DNA from: Rebecca billardiae RCC1528
Lineage: Eukaryota > Haptophyta
Assembly (NCBI GenBank): GCA_965240325.2
Contig: OZ251230.1
Location: 1,054,001 to 1,118,000 of the forward strand
DNA: 64,000 nucleotides
Direction: 5' to 3'
Positions 49,485-60,321 of the stretch are shown here, one piece after another. Below the pieces are notes generated by a model that had not been told where the DNA came from, made no database searches, and was given only the letters and a program-made list of their open reading frames with translations. A program made the position numbers and the translations under genes. The first letter of the stretch is position 1, and the number at the start of each line of letters is the position of its first letter.

Positions 49485-51609
49485 TCACTTGGTGTGGTGC
49501 GGCAGCCCTTGCAGCTGTGCAAAGACGCCGTCGTGCAGGAAGGACGCCTCGACGATGCGGCCGTCAAACTTCTTGCCGTGCAGCGCCTCGGCCGCCCTGG
49601 CCGCACTGCCCGGCTGATCGAAGAGCACGAGGATGTGCTTGTCCGCCGCGCCCACGAGGCCGGGGTCGAGCCCGGCTGGCGGGTTGGCCGCGACGCCCGC
49701 CTTGAGCAGGATGATGCCCTCGACCCCGCCGTGCTTGGCGCACTCCGTCTTTGCGTCGTCCAGGATGTCCAAGCACTCTGACTCATCGCCCAGCTCGACG
49801 TCCGTCACCATCGAGGACAGAGAGAGCAGCCGAGAGCTCGGGTCGACGGAGAGCGCGCGCGCGGCGGGCTGCGGCGGGGGCGGGGGCGGCAGCGCGCCGA
49901 GGCCAGGCGCAGGCGGCGGCAGGGCGACGCCCGGGAGGCCGTACTGGGGCACGCCGGGCGGCGGCATGGGCACACCCGCTGCGGGTTGTGCACAGGGCGA
50001 CGGGTCGCAGCCGCGGGCGCGGCGGGCGCGGGCGCGCGTGAGCCGCGCGCGCGGCGTGACGCGATGCGGGCGCACGTGGGCGAGCGACGGGGAGCGGCGG
50101 CGCACGGGCCGCGCGGCGCGGCACGCACCCGCGCCGAGCGTCGCCTCCTCCGTCACCTTCTGCACGTTGCAGATCGGCGTCTCCCCGATCACGCCCGACT
50201 TGTCCAGCTCGGGGATCGACTGCGCCGGCACGGGCGTGTAGTCGCGCGGCCGCTCGACGCGCAGCTGCCGCCCGCCCAGCTCGACGTTGTTGAGCGTGAG
50301 CGCGGAGGTGGCCTCAGCGATCGTGCGGAACTCGACGAAGGCGAACTTGCCGGCGGGGTTGATCGTGCAGTCGATCACCGGATCGCCCGTCTTGGTCGCA
50401 TCCACCAGACCAGTGGCCCTGCCCAAGCCAAGCCGCGCGCACGCGCACGCGCACGCGCACGCGCGCGCACGGCGCGAGTGGCAGCACGCTTCAGACCAGG
50501 GCGCGCGGGGTGGCGGCGGCGCTCGCACAGCCGCGCTCGGCGCGCGGGCCGCAGCTGCGCGCGCACATCAGCGTCGCGTTGAAGAACTGCTTCATCATGT
50601 CCGGCGTGAGCCCCACGTTCTGAGGCAGGTTGCCAATGTGCAGTCGCCTCGCCTTGCGTGAGATCTGCATCGCCGTCTGCTGCGCCGTGGCGGTGCTCGA
50701 GATGCCGGAGAGGAGCTGCGCGTTGAGCGTGGCCGCGATGTTGGGCGGCGGCGGCGGCGGCGGCGGCGTCACGCCGCTTACCGCCATGGCCGGCGGCACA
50801 CCAGGCGGCACACCAGGCGGCACGAGCGCGCCGCCCATCGCGACGCCGAGCGGCGGGGGTGGCAACACCGCGACCGCAGGCGTGATGCCCGGCGGAATGA
50901 TCACCTCGTTCAGTTCGGGCGGGGCGACGATGTAGTCGTTGGGGCGCTGCACACGGATGGTCTTGCCGAGCACGACCAGCCCGTCGAGCGCGAGCGCCGA
51001 CGTCGCCTCCGCCGGCGAGCGGAACTCGATGAACGCGAACTTGCAGCTCGGGTCGAGGCTCACCTCGTTGATGCACTCGGTCGCGCCCTGCAACGTCAGA
51101 CTCGAGCGGTGGAGCGCGTCGTTGAAGGTGTCGCGCAGCACCTGCTGCGTGCAGCCCGGGGGCAGGCTGCCGATGTGGATGCGCCGTGCCCTGCGCGTCA
51201 GTCCCGCCTGCTGCTGCAGCAGGGGCGTCGCGGCCCCGAGGCCGGCAGCTGGCGGCGCCATGTACCCAGGCGGCATGTACGGCGCGTGCGCCTGCAGCGC
51301 CGGCAGCTGGCCGTTGGCGGCGGCGAGGATGGCGGGGGACGGCGCGACCGTATTCCCGTGCGCATCCTTGTCCCACAGCATGCCACGCCGGCGCTCTCGC
51401 CGCTTACGCCGCTCCTCCTCGCGGCTCACCTCAGCCTCGCCGTTGCGCTCGTCACGCTCGCGCTCCCGGGCCTGCTCGCGCTGCTGCTCCACCTCGGCGC
51501 GTGCTTCGGCCGCTGGTTCCACGTTCGTGCCAGGTTGATCGTCCGCCGCATCGTCCGCTGGTGGCGGCGGCGGGGGCGGCGTTCCGTCCGCGCTTGTTGG
51601 CTCCCCCAT
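49485..51609 (-). CDS. U2AF2: U2AF large-subunit-like splicing factor
   Basis: Three exons: 51609-50567, 50418-50129 and 49978-49485; 608 residues. Introns of 148 nt (phase 2, donor GTGCGC) and 150 nt (phase 1, donor GTGCGT) both end in GCAG. Residues about 45-75 are Arg/Glu-rich (REEERRKRRERRRGMLWDKD), where animal U2AF65 has an RS domain. RRM1 starts RRIHIGSLPPGCTQQVLRDT near 140, with KFAFIEFRSPAEATSAL. RRM2 starts RRLHIGNLPQNVGLTPDMMK near 318, with KFAFVEFRTIAEATSAL. The C-terminal U2AF homology motif spans about 500-608: LSSMVTDVELGDESECLDIL, AKHGGVEGIILL and FDGRIVEASF. U2AF65 binds the 3' splice-site polypyrimidine tract and SF1. A Pro-rich linker separates RRM1 and RRM2. First exon begins MGEPTSADG. 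Confidence 0.88.
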
Positions 51610-51703
51610 GGCTGCGCGAACGATCGCGATCGACGCGTCGAGACGCTTTGAGCAAGCTTACACCGGACTGGTCCGGAAGACCCAGAACTGCGTGGCCGGA
51701 CCA

Positions 51704-51764
51704 AAAAAAAAGAAAAAAAGTACAGGTCGCTGCTTCGTTTTTCGGACTGCTTCGTTTTTCGGAC
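51704..51764. promoter_or_regulatory. A-tract and 17-bp tandem repeat upstream of the U2AF2-like gene
   Basis: TGCTTCGTTTTTCGGAC occurs twice without a gap at 51731-51747 and 51748-51764, next to an A-rich run (AAAAAAAAAGAAAAAAAG) at 51703-51720. It lies 100-155 bp before the ATG at 51609. The arrangement suggests a promoter element, but no factor is known. Confidence 0.5.
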
Positions 51765-52033
51765 CCGGGCGATGGCGACAGTGGCTCGCTCATCGGCGGG
51801 TGCGTGGCGGGCGCGCCGCGGCAGGGCTGAGCAGCCTGTCGGCGCGTGGGGTGACGTGCCCGTCACTATACGTCACCAGTCGGGTCGTGGTGCCTGCTGG
51901 CATCGTCCTCGGCCGCTCGCAGCTCAGGCGCTGCGCTGATCGGTACGCCCGCGCTTACGCTGTGCGCGCCGGCCGGGCCCAGCGCAAGCGCCTCGATGAA
52001 GGCGGCTAAGGGCGTCAAGCCGTACTCGGTTGA

Positions 52034-52564
52034 GGCGAACGCGGAGACCTACAAGATATAGCGCGCGGTAGTTGCCCAGAAGGCGGCTGCCATGCGGTGG
52101 TGTTGGGGCGCGCGGCTGCGTGCTCGGCCGACAACGAGCCCTCTGGCGTGCTCGCATCATCGAAGTTGAGTGTGTTCACAGCCACGCCGGCGGGGATGCG
52201 CTGGAAGATTGCTCCAGCCTTCCACGCCAACGTTGAGCTTGCCAAGCAGTAGTCGGCACGCCAGACCGCCAAGCTCGCGCGCCTGCGTGAGCAGCACGAG
52301 GCCGAACTTGTTGACGTGCGCTAGGCTGAGGCGGTGAGGTTCGACGCGGCTGAGCTCGCCGACCAGCTCGGTATCCTTCCTGTGCCCGCCGTAGAGGTCG
52401 CCGCGCCGAAGCCGGACAACATGCGGCTCAATGATGGCCAGAATGACTCGTGGTCGTTGCGGGAATTCAACCAGAAGAAGGCCGCGCGAACTGCGCAGAA
52501 GGAGGCGGAGGCAGCGCGTGTGCGTGCTGGCCTGCGGTCCGAAAGTTCACCAGGTCGACGGTGA
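52034..52564 (+). pseudogene. Decayed ORF with two in-frame TAG codons
   Basis: One frame is open for about 177 codons from 52034 to a stop at 52562-52564 except for TAG at 52250-52252 and 52322-52324. The peptide reads like protein: RWKIAPAFHANVELAKQ, stop, then RQTAKLARLREQHEAELVDV, stop, then FDAAELADQLGILPVPAVEV and SWSLREFNQKKAARTAQKEA. TAG ends several real genes in the window, so it is not likely recoded. Upstream text in another frame (VKPYSVEANAETYKI) suggests frameshifts too. No family recognised. Confidence 0.4.
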
Positions 52565-53182
52565 ACGCCGGACGGTGCCCGCGGCGCAGGGTCTGGAGCT
52601 GACATCGACAGTCGCCTAGTGAGCATACTTACCTGCCCCTGGGATTGGCTGCTACACGCACGTGATGTCTGGAATGTATGATGCCGTCAGCCCGACTCGA
52701 ATGGCCTACCAGGCCGCAGCTGCTAGCAGACTCCGCGTGCGTGCTGAGAGCATGCGGTCCGAAAGTGGTCGACGGTGCCCGCGGCGGCGCAGCCGCAGCT
52801 GCCGCCTGGGGCTGGCGCGGAAGCTGAGTGAGCATGTTCGTCCGTTCCTGAGGTGGTCTACTGCATGTATGTAATGTCTAGAATGCATGATGCCGTTAGC
52901 CCGACTCACACGGCTCACCAGGCAGCGGCTCTGACTCGGCGCGCGCGCTGAGAGCTCGCGGGTCCGAAAGTTGAAGCATGCCGTCGGCGGCCCCGTCGTG
53001 GACCTTGTGGCGTCCGTGGGGCACATGGTAGTGGAACAAAGTCGTCTAAATGGTACATAGCCGCTGGGTTGTACCTCAGGCACACCCTGGGGGTGCCGCC
53101 AGACGCGATCTCGAGCCCGCAGACCCCCGGGGGCGCCGCCGCCATCGTGCACAAAAAGTGAACAGCAATCGGGTCCGAAAGT
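52536..53182. repeat. Satellite-like repeat, about 210-bp period
   Basis: GGTCCGAAAGT recurs at 52536, 52756, 52961 and 53172, i.e. every 205-220 bp. Between the first three copies the units also share ATGTCTGGAATG / ATGTCTAGAATG, ATGATGCCGTCAGCCCGACTC and ACCAGGC text. The unit between the third and fourth copies is mostly unrelated. Confidence 0.65.
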
Positions 53183-53433
53183 TGAAGCAGCGACCTGTAG
53201 TGCGCGCCCTCTATCGTGCAGCCGTTCACTGGCGGCACCGGCAGGGTGACGCAGAACTAGTGAGACGACGGTATCATTTCATCCACTGACGGAGTTGTAG
53301 TAGTAGAAGTTATTCAACTTAGGGTGTCTGAGCTGTGTAGTCGTCTCTCACCGGCTCCGTGACAGTATAAGCTGTGCGAATGGTTGTCAAGTGGCAAGGG
53401 ATGCAAGTGTTACCGCACGATTGGTGACTGCAT

Positions 53434-55309
53434 TCAGTGTTGCCGAGCTGGCCCAGCGTCGTGACGAGGCGCGACGTGCCGCTGCGGTGGCGGACGCGGT
53501 GCCGAGGCTGCGCCGTGCTGCCGCGCCGCAAGCAGCAGATGGTAATTCGCGTCGTCGAGCGCGCGCTTGCGCGGGTCAGTCGGCAGCGCGAGCTCTGAGT
53601 GGCCCTGCGGCGATGTGCTCGAAGCATGTGGACCGCGCATCGCCCCTCCCATGAGCTCCGGAGGCGCGAGCTGTGCGGACGATGGCAGGGGCACCTGCTG
53701 CCGCTGCTGCTGCAGCGTCTGCTGCAGTGATGCCATCGGCAGGCCGTCCGCACGTTGGCCGGCAACGCCTCGCTGCGCTGCCTCCCAGGGTGGATACGTG
53801 TGAAGCTGGCGCGGCTGTGCAGCTGCACGGTCCGTCGCCACGTCCCTCGGTGCCGAGCCCGGCCCGAACGTGTGCATGCTCGCGAGCCCGCTGTCGCAGC
53901 TGCCACGCCGGTCGCGCGCCGCTTGGAGGGCGTGCGCGCAGGCGCTATGGCCGAGGCTGGCAGAGCCGACAGCCGACGAGAGCTCCTCGGTCGCCTGCCG
54001 AGAAGCGTTGGTCTCTGGGCGCCGCGGCTTGGGGGCGAGCACGTGCTGCATCTGCTCGACCAGTGCCTGCCCAGCCGCCTCGGATTCGACAGCGCTGCCC
54101 GCGTGGTACGCATGCACCAGCTGCTTGGCAAGCGCCACAACGGACGCGAGCGTGTGTGGGGACGTCGGCGGGTGGTGCGCGGCGGGTGGCTGGACGGCCA
54201 CGGGCAGCTCGGCAGCCGTCTCGTTGACCAGGTACCCTTCCTCCTGCATCCCCGCCGCCAGCGCCATCATGACCTGCTCCGCCAGCATCGAGCCGGGGGT
54301 CGTGTTGTTGGCGGACACCATGCGCCTGATGATGAGCGGGTCCACCGCAGCAGAGGTGGGCGGAGCTCGCTGTCCTGCGGGCGGCTGTGAGGATGAAGGC
54401 GCGTGCTGCTGCTGCTGCGCGTCAGCCTGCGCCTGCAGAAGCTGCACCGTCCGCATCGCGCTGAGCCCCTGCGCCTGCTTCTGCGCCTGCCCGGCGACGG
54501 CGGCGCAGCTGCGGCTTCCGGCCGCTTCGTCTGACGACGAATCCAGCTGCGGCGGTGGCGGCGGCGGCTGCTGCCACTGCGGCCAGGTGGCGACAGGCGA
54601 CGCGCACGGAGCCGCCAGCACGACAGGCTGGTGAAGCTCGCGCCCGGTGCGCTCGTCCAGAGCCCGCGGTGCGGCGGGAACGCATGGCACGGCCATGATC
54701 GGAGCCCGTGCTGCGTGCGAACTCGTCATGTCCGGCGCTGCGTGGCCCGCGGTCTGCTGCTGCGGCCAGGCGGGTGCACTCAACTCCGAACTGCGCCTGC
54801 GGCGCGTGATCGAGTTGTAGCGGTTCTTGATGGCGTGATCCGACCGCCCTTGGAGACGATCGGCGATGCAAGACCATGACTGCGCGCGATGTCGACGCCG
54901 CGTGGCCAGGTCGCGCGCGCAAGGGCGCGCGGTGAGCATGTGTGCAGCAGACTGCGCTGGCGGTCGGGCATGTGGGGAGCGGGCGCGCGTGCGCGCTCAC
55001 CGTGCCGAGCTCGGCGACTCCGGCGAGGATGATCGCGTCCTCCTCCGGCGTCCACGCGCTCTTCTGCACGTCTGGGCGCAGGTGATTGTGCCAGCGCTCG
55101 CGGCACGACTTCTCGGGCCGCGTGCCGACAGCCGCGGCGATGAGCAACCACTTCTGCGGGCCATGCTTGTCGACAGCAGCGCGCAGCCTCGCGTCCTCGT
55201 CGTGCGACCATGCGCGTCGCGAGGCCGTTGGCGTCTTTCCATCGCCGCCGCTCCGCCTCGCCGAGGGCAGCATGCGCGCTCCGCGAACTTCACAGTCAGG
55301 TGGGCGCAT
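53434..55309 (-). CDS. R2R3-MYB transcription factor
   Basis: Two exons: 55309-55001 and 54879-53434, joined by a 121-nt phase-0 intron (donor GTGAGC, acceptor GCGCAG) inside the second MYB repeat; 584 residues. R2: RRAWSHDEDARLRAAVDKHG, KWLLIAAAVGTRPEKSCRER, WHNHLRPDV. R3: SAWTPEEDAIILAGVAELGT joined to SWSCIADRLQGRSDHAIKNR then YNSITRRRR. The three regularly spaced Trp per repeat and the CRERWHNHL text fit the plant-animal R2R3/c-MYB DNA-binding domain. The C-terminal 480 residues are Gln/Pro/Ala-rich (PPPPPPQLDSSSDEAAGSRS), typical of activation regions. The ATG at 55273 is an alternative start. A second MYB gene of the same strand is 2.8 kb away. Confidence 0.88.
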
Positions 55310-55721
55310 CAGGAGTTGAGCACTACAATCTGCCGTGGACGTGGGGTGCACTGATTTCTGAGTTGGTGAAAGTCCCAAGCGTCGTCGTCACGATGACAGC
55401 ATGATTCGATGATCTTCATCGCACTTTGGTTCCCGCGCGTCAGTTTACGACGTCGAATTCAATGATCACTCTGTGCTGGTGAACTGATGATGATCGCCAT
55501 CACTAAAATGGTATCATTGGCGTCCTTGAGTGCTCATTTGTCATCTACAGTTCCGTACTCGTTATCAATTGAAGAAGCGCCCCCGCTCGTGTGCGGGCCA
55601 GCGGGCCGCGCGGCCCGCGGCGAGCTGATGATATTCGGCGAATCCATACGCCGAATCGGTTTCGTGGGCGAATCGTGGCGGCATGAAAATGGAGGCGGGT
55701 ATGATTATGTCAGGGAGATCA

Positions 55722-55792
55722 AAGGGAGATAGCGAGCTATCTCCCTTGCTAAACTATGAGTGGGAGATCGCAGTCGACCCGAAGTCGACTGC
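55722..55792. repeat. Two adjacent short palindromes
   Basis: AAGGGAGATAGC/GCTATCTCCCTT (12-bp arms, 55722-55747) and GCAGTCGAC-CCGAA-GTCGACTGC (9-bp arms, 55770-55792). Perfect arms. They may form hairpins; no adjacent gene end explains them. Confidence 0.6.
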
Positions 55793-56399
55793 CATACCTG
55801 GCCTGCGCTCCCAAAGCCGCATGTGGGCTTGACAGCCGTGCGCGGGCGCTTTGCGGGGCCGAGAACACCCGTAGGCAGCAATCGCGCCGTCTCGTCGACG
55901 CCCTTGCCGCCCTCTCCGCGCGCAGAGACCTGCTGAACGGCAGGCGCAGTTCTCGAGAAGGCCTGTCCGCGATGCGCGTGCGTCCCTGGCTGGGGCATTT
56001 AAGGTCGGCTTTTTCGCTTCTGTGCGATGGGCATGAGAGTACTCAACATCACTGTGTCGCCGTCCACCATGCCGGCATCGGTCGGACCGCACGAACGCGC
56101 GCGACAGCTGGCAGGCCAGCAAGCGGTTGAAATGGCGGCGCGCGTGATCACAACTCACAAGGCTGTCGACGACGAGACCGCAGTGCGAGCAAAACGAGTG
56201 CATGCCAGACATGCGTATCGATCGCGGGGCGTGCATGCACCGCGAGCTGCGAGCACGGAAACGACTGCCGCAACGAAAGCCGTCATGCGCCTCGACGCGC
56301 ACGCGCCACGGCGGACGACCGAGGAAGGCGCGCAGGCTGGCCTTCCGGCGGCGGCGGTCAGTCCGGGAGTGCCCGCGCACGCGCAAACCGTATTTAAAA

Positions 56400-56446
56400 G
56401 GCTCCCGGAACACACCAAGATCAGAGTTCGGTGTGTTCCGGGAGCC
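56400..56446. repeat. 17-bp perfect inverted repeat
   Basis: GGCTCCCGGAACACACC (56400-56416) and GGTGTGTTCCGGGAGCC (56430-56446) flank a 13-nt loop. A stable hairpin is expected. It sits in a gene-poor segment; a miniature inverted-repeat remnant is one explanation. Confidence 0.75.
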
Positions 56447-57187
56447 GGGCGCTTTGGGGGGCTTGGTTGACAAGCTTACAGGTAGCTACGCGCCGGGATG
56501 AATGTGACAGACGTCGCAGCCGGTGCCGCCAATGTGCTCTTCTGCTAGCTAGCTGGCAGCACAGACACGCAGTACTGACTGAGTAACACTCGTGAGTCGT
56601 GAACTTAGAAACAGCTTATCACCCGTCGCCATGCGGCACAGCTTATCACCCGTCGCCATGCCGGCACCGGGGCACTTTCGGGCGCCACAGTGCTGCAGCC
56701 TTACAGTGCTGACGCAGCCGGCGCAATTCTCCGCTGCTTATTATGACAGTCGTGGCTGAATCAGTAACACCGGGGCACGCTGACTGACGTCGACCGTCAC
56801 CGTCAGCAGCGCGGCCCGCATCTGAGCGGACACTGACAGACCGACTACTCACCCCATAACTAAGGCCCTAACCCTCACCAGACGTGATCCGCCGCGCTGC
56901 GCGCAGCGGGTCGACCGTCTAGCAGTCCGCGTCAGCACGGGTCCGCCGGTCGGCGACTCATAATCGGATCGGAGCCCTGACAGCCGACGCGCGGGATCCG
57001 ACAAGTCGGATCCGAGGCTGTCGGATCAGACTCTCGGACCTGAGCTAGGCGAGACGTTATCAGTCCCGCTCTATGTATGTATGTACATGTATCATGTATG
57101 TATGTATGTCATTAGTATCGGTAGCTACCGCGTAATAACTAATTAACTACATTAGTACATACATACGACGACATATATTCTATATAT

Positions 57188-57372
<185 letters not shown>

Positions 57373-58092
57373 TCGTAGCTGACCGCCTGACGACCGCCCC
57401 CCCGCCCGGACCGAGCCCGCGCCCGCCGACGGGCCGCCGGCCGGACGGGCACTCCGCGCCGTCGGACCGCCGCTCGGCCTCAGATGAGTCAGAGTCAGAC
57501 TCAGTCGACAGGCGGAGTCAGGGCGGCGGCCGCAGGCGCAGCGACCGGCGCCGGGCATCCGATCCGGCGTCATCAACTCATCGCCGCGGATCGCCGGCGG
57601 ATCGGTCAATCCGACGATTGACGCACTGAGTCACTGACTATCAGTACGTTAATGGTCACCGCCCGCAGTCAGACAGTCAGTGCCGCACTGATAGACCGCG
57701 CGATAGTCCGAGCATCATCCGATCCGATTCTCATCAGTCTTACTTCTGAACTTACAATAAGTACTAACTTACTTCATACTAGTGGCAGCTGACTTGGCTC
57801 GCCCCGCCGGCTCACTCAGTGAGTGACTCACGGTCTCACCAGTCACCGTAGCCCGTACAGTACGGCCCGTAGGCCTCACGCGGACAGGGACAATCGGACT
57901 CTCTGGCTACTGTCTCATACAGCTGGCTGATACTCTGGCACCGAAACACGGATCATAAGGCGGCGGGTGCTGCCTGGAAGCGGTCTTAAAGTTGAAAGAT
58001 GTCCACGAATACTCTGACACGATTGTCCGCCACCTGCCAGTCTGTCTGTCTGACCGCTGGCAGGGTGCGTGCGGTGCGGACCTCGTGCCCAG

Positions 58093-59304
58093 TCATGCGT
58101 CTCGTCCAGTCGCATCCGGACCGAGCGCATCGCCGATGAATGGGGCATCGGCGCCGTCCTCTGCTGGCCCCGCACCGTCCGCGCCGGCAAACAGCTGGTT
58201 GACTGCGCTCGCGCCGGCGGCGTCTGGCGAGGCCGCGGCCGCCTCACGCCCTCCGTCGAGCTGCGAGATGGCTGCGTCAACGGCTGCGCCGCCAAACGCG
58301 TTGGGCGGCTGCAGCGAGAGCGGCGTCGACACGAGCGGCGTCACGGCCAGGTTGTTCTGCACCTGCATGAACGCGTCCGCCATGTGCACCGCGTTGGCGT
58401 CAGTCGGCGTGCTCACGTTCGAGTGGCCGAGCACCTGCAGGTACATCGAGGAGAGGCCAAAGCGGCCGGCGCCGTCCCGTGCGTCCGCGTCGATGAGCGG
58501 CACGGCGCACACGGGGGGCAGCGGCACGCCAAAGGGCTCGCTCGGCCTCGGCATCTGCGAGGCCGCTTGCTGCTCCGGCGCGCCCTCTGCTGTCGGCGCG
58601 CCCAGCGCGCAGCCAGCGCCGGCTGACGGTCTTGCCGCGCTCGGCGGCGCGCTGACCGGCACGCCAAGGCTGCTCGCTGTCGCGTGCGCGCCCTCGTTCG
58701 CCAGCTTGGAGAGCAGACGCTTGCGCAGCTCGGCTTTGAGCGGATCGTGCACGCCGATGTGCATCCCCGGGGGTGGCGGCCCCGACGAGGGCCCGGCGAC
58801 CCCGACGGCGGACGAGGCTGCGCCGTTTGTGCCTGCGCACTCTGCTGCCCTGCCCGGCGGCGCCCCCGCCACAGCGCCGCACACCGCCGCGCTGTTGAGC
58901 GCCGCCTGGTTCATATCCGCCTGGCGCACGAGCTCGCGCTGCTTGCGCGCCTCGGAGCGGTCCGCCTTCCGAATCGCCGAGTTCCAGTGGTTTTTGATCG
59001 CGTTCTCCGTGCGGCCGGGCAGCATGCGCGCGATCGTCGCCCACTTCTTGCCGTACTTCTTCACGGCGTCGTTGATCACCTGCTCCTCGTGCTCGGTCCA
59101 GATGGACTTGGTGATGTCCGTGCGCAGGTGGTTGTGCCACCGCTCGCGGCACTGCTTCCCCACCCGCCCGTCGAGGTGCGAGGCGATCACCGACCAGCGC
59201 TTCGGGCCGTACGTGGACACGAGCCGCTGCAGAAGATCATCCTCCTCCTGCGTCCACTCCTTGCGCTTGCCGCCGCCGCCGGAGGGACGCTCGCCGGCCT
59301 CCAT
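58093..59304 (-). CDS. R2R3-MYB transcription factor
   Basis: A 403-residue single-exon protein from the ATG at 59304 to TGA. R2 at residues about 15-62: KEWTQEEDDLLQRLVSTYGP, KRWSVIASHLDGRVGKQCRE, RWHNHLRTD. R3 at 66-112: SIWTEHEEQVINDAVKKYGK, KWATIARMLPGRTENAIKNH, WNSAIRK. All Trp (or R3 Ile/Phe-equivalent) positions are conserved and the spacing is that of c-MYB-like R2R3 factors, closer to the canonical form than the MYB at 53.4-55.3 kb. The rest is Ala/Gly/Pro-rich with no second domain. No intron in the MYB region here, in contrast to the neighbouring gene, so the two are not a simple recent tandem duplicate. Divergent from the small protein at 59872. Confidence 0.92.
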   Translation of the reverse strand: MEAGERPSGGGGKRKEWTQEEDDLLQRLVSTYGPKRWSVIASHLDGRVGKQCRERWHNHLRTDITKSIWTEHEEQVINDAVKKYGKKWATIARMLPGRTENAIKNHWNSAIRKADRSEARKQRELVRQADMNQAALNSAAVCGAVAGAPPGRAAECAGTNGAASSAVGVAGPSSGPPPPGMHIGVHDPLKAELRKRLLSKLANEGAHATASSLGVPVSAPPSAARPSAGAGCALGAPTAEGAPEQQAASQMPRPSEPFGVPLPPVCAVPLIDADARDGAGRFGLSSMYLQVLGHSNVSTPTDANAVHMADAFMQVQNNLAVTPLVSTPLSLQPPNAFGGAAVDAAISQLDGGREAAAASPDAAGASAVNQLFAGADGAGPAEDGADAPFIGDALGPDATGRDA

Positions 59305-59871
59305 CGGCGCGCCGGCTTGAGACTGCGCGGTCGAGCGCGCGGAGAGCGCGCGCACGCGCGGGGCGCACGATCGGCCGTCGTGAGCTCGACGAGCAGCGCG
59401 GGGCCACCGACGCAGCCAGCGCGCGCAACGCGTGCCCAGCGTGCATCTGGGTGGTGAGCAGCGCGCACCGCGGGTGTGGTGGGCGTCATGACGGCAGGTG
59501 GTGCCTCCCCATCCGGCAGCGCGGCACTCGAAGCCACCACAGGCATGGCGCTGACCGCGGCGGCCATCAGGCCGCCTGCCGCCCCGGGCCCTGCCCGCCA
59601 AGCTGCTCGGTCGTCTTCCTGCCCAGCGCAGCCAGCCAGCCCACCTGCCCTGCTGCCTTTCCGCGGTCAAAGCGGAAAGCCAACTACGAAAAAAGTCGCG
59701 CGAGAAAATGCGACCGCGTCTTTTTCTTCGCGGCTGCTTTTTGGTCGCTCACAGGCTTGCCCGAAAAACAAGCCGGCGCGGCCGCGGGCGGCGGCGGGAG
59801 GCGGAGCGAGCTCCATCCCGCCGGCGCAACCTCGCGCGCAAGGCGACGGCGTGCAACGGGATCGCGAGCAT
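59305..59871. promoter_or_regulatory. Divergent region with A/T-rich CG-containing boxes
   Basis: 567 bp between the divergent ATGs. TACGAAAAAAGTCGCGCGAG and AAAATGCG near 59684-59712, then TTTTTCTTCGCGGC and CTTTTTGGTCGC near 59719-59752, are A/T-rich boxes in otherwise GC-rich DNA, in opposite orientations. Some resemble E2F-like TTTSGCGC cores, but this is only visual. Confidence 0.4.
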
Positions 59872-60321
59872 ATGTGCAGACATCTTCGAGCCACAGCTAC
59901 CACCCTTGTCGTTTTCTTGGCTTTGGCCACCGGAGAAACACCCGCGATACCCTCAACATCTCAACACTTTGCATCCGCGACATCACAGTCAACCCCCGGA
60001 GTGGAGGGGACACATCCTGCCTCACCCGCTGATGCCGGAGGGCTTCCCGGTGTCATTCGAGGTATCGCTGACCAAATAGATAAGCCACCGCCTCCGCCGC
60101 CGCCACCACCACCGGATAGCACAGCGCCTGGAACACGTCCGCACGCTCCGGTCGTAGCCCACTCTGGCGCCGGGGCAGCACACAGCGACAACACTCTGGC
60201 GACGATCAAGATCATCGTCAGCAAGCAATGGCCATGGGTGATGCTCGGCTGCTCCACGGTTCTCCTTGCCTTCATCCTGGGCATGCCGTCAGATGAAGGA
60301 GAATCGTGCTTGCTGCTATGA
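59872..60321 (+). CDS. Small signal-peptide, Pro-rich, single-TM protein
   Basis: A 149-residue frame from the ATG at 59872 to TGA. MCRHLRATATTLVVFLALAT looks like a signal peptide. A Ser/Thr/Pro-rich ectodomain follows with KPPPPPPPPPPDSTAPGTRP near residues 77-95, then a stretch ending in a hydrophobic segment (KQWPWVMLGCSTVLLAFILG) at about 120-140, and a short acidic tail (DEGESCLLL). No family recognised; it is probably a membrane-anchored surface protein. The frame upstream to 59476 is considered untranslated because it overlaps the MYB promoter. Confidence 0.5.
   Translation: MCRHLRATATTLVVFLALATGETPAIPSTSQHFASATSQSTPGVEGTHPASPADAGGLPGVIRGIADQIDKPPPPPPPPPPDSTAPGTRPHAPVVAHSGAGAAHSDNTLATIKIIVSKQWPWVMLGCSTVLLAFILGMPSDEGESCLLL

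Larger units (their letters stand above)
51610..53433. other. Repeat- and pseudogene-bearing region
   Basis: Holds the promoter-like repeat, the decayed ORF and the satellite described separately. A minus frame at 52915-53238 (IEGAHYRSLLQLSDPIAVHF) looks protein-like in composition but has no recognised domain. Confidence 0.45.

Noticed and set aside
52250-52324. TAG recoded as an amino acid
   Set aside because: TAG is the natural stop of the proline-rich, Sel1-MYND, DUF726 and integrase-repeat genes in this window, so the in-frame TAGs indicate decay.
53319-54140. 273-codon minus frame over the MYB gene
   Set aside because: It is a different frame of the same strand as the MYB C-terminal region, Arg/Ser-rich and without an own domain.
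56866-56880. Telomere-like CCCTAACCCT
   Set aside because: A single interrupted copy of the hexamer, in the middle of the window; no array.
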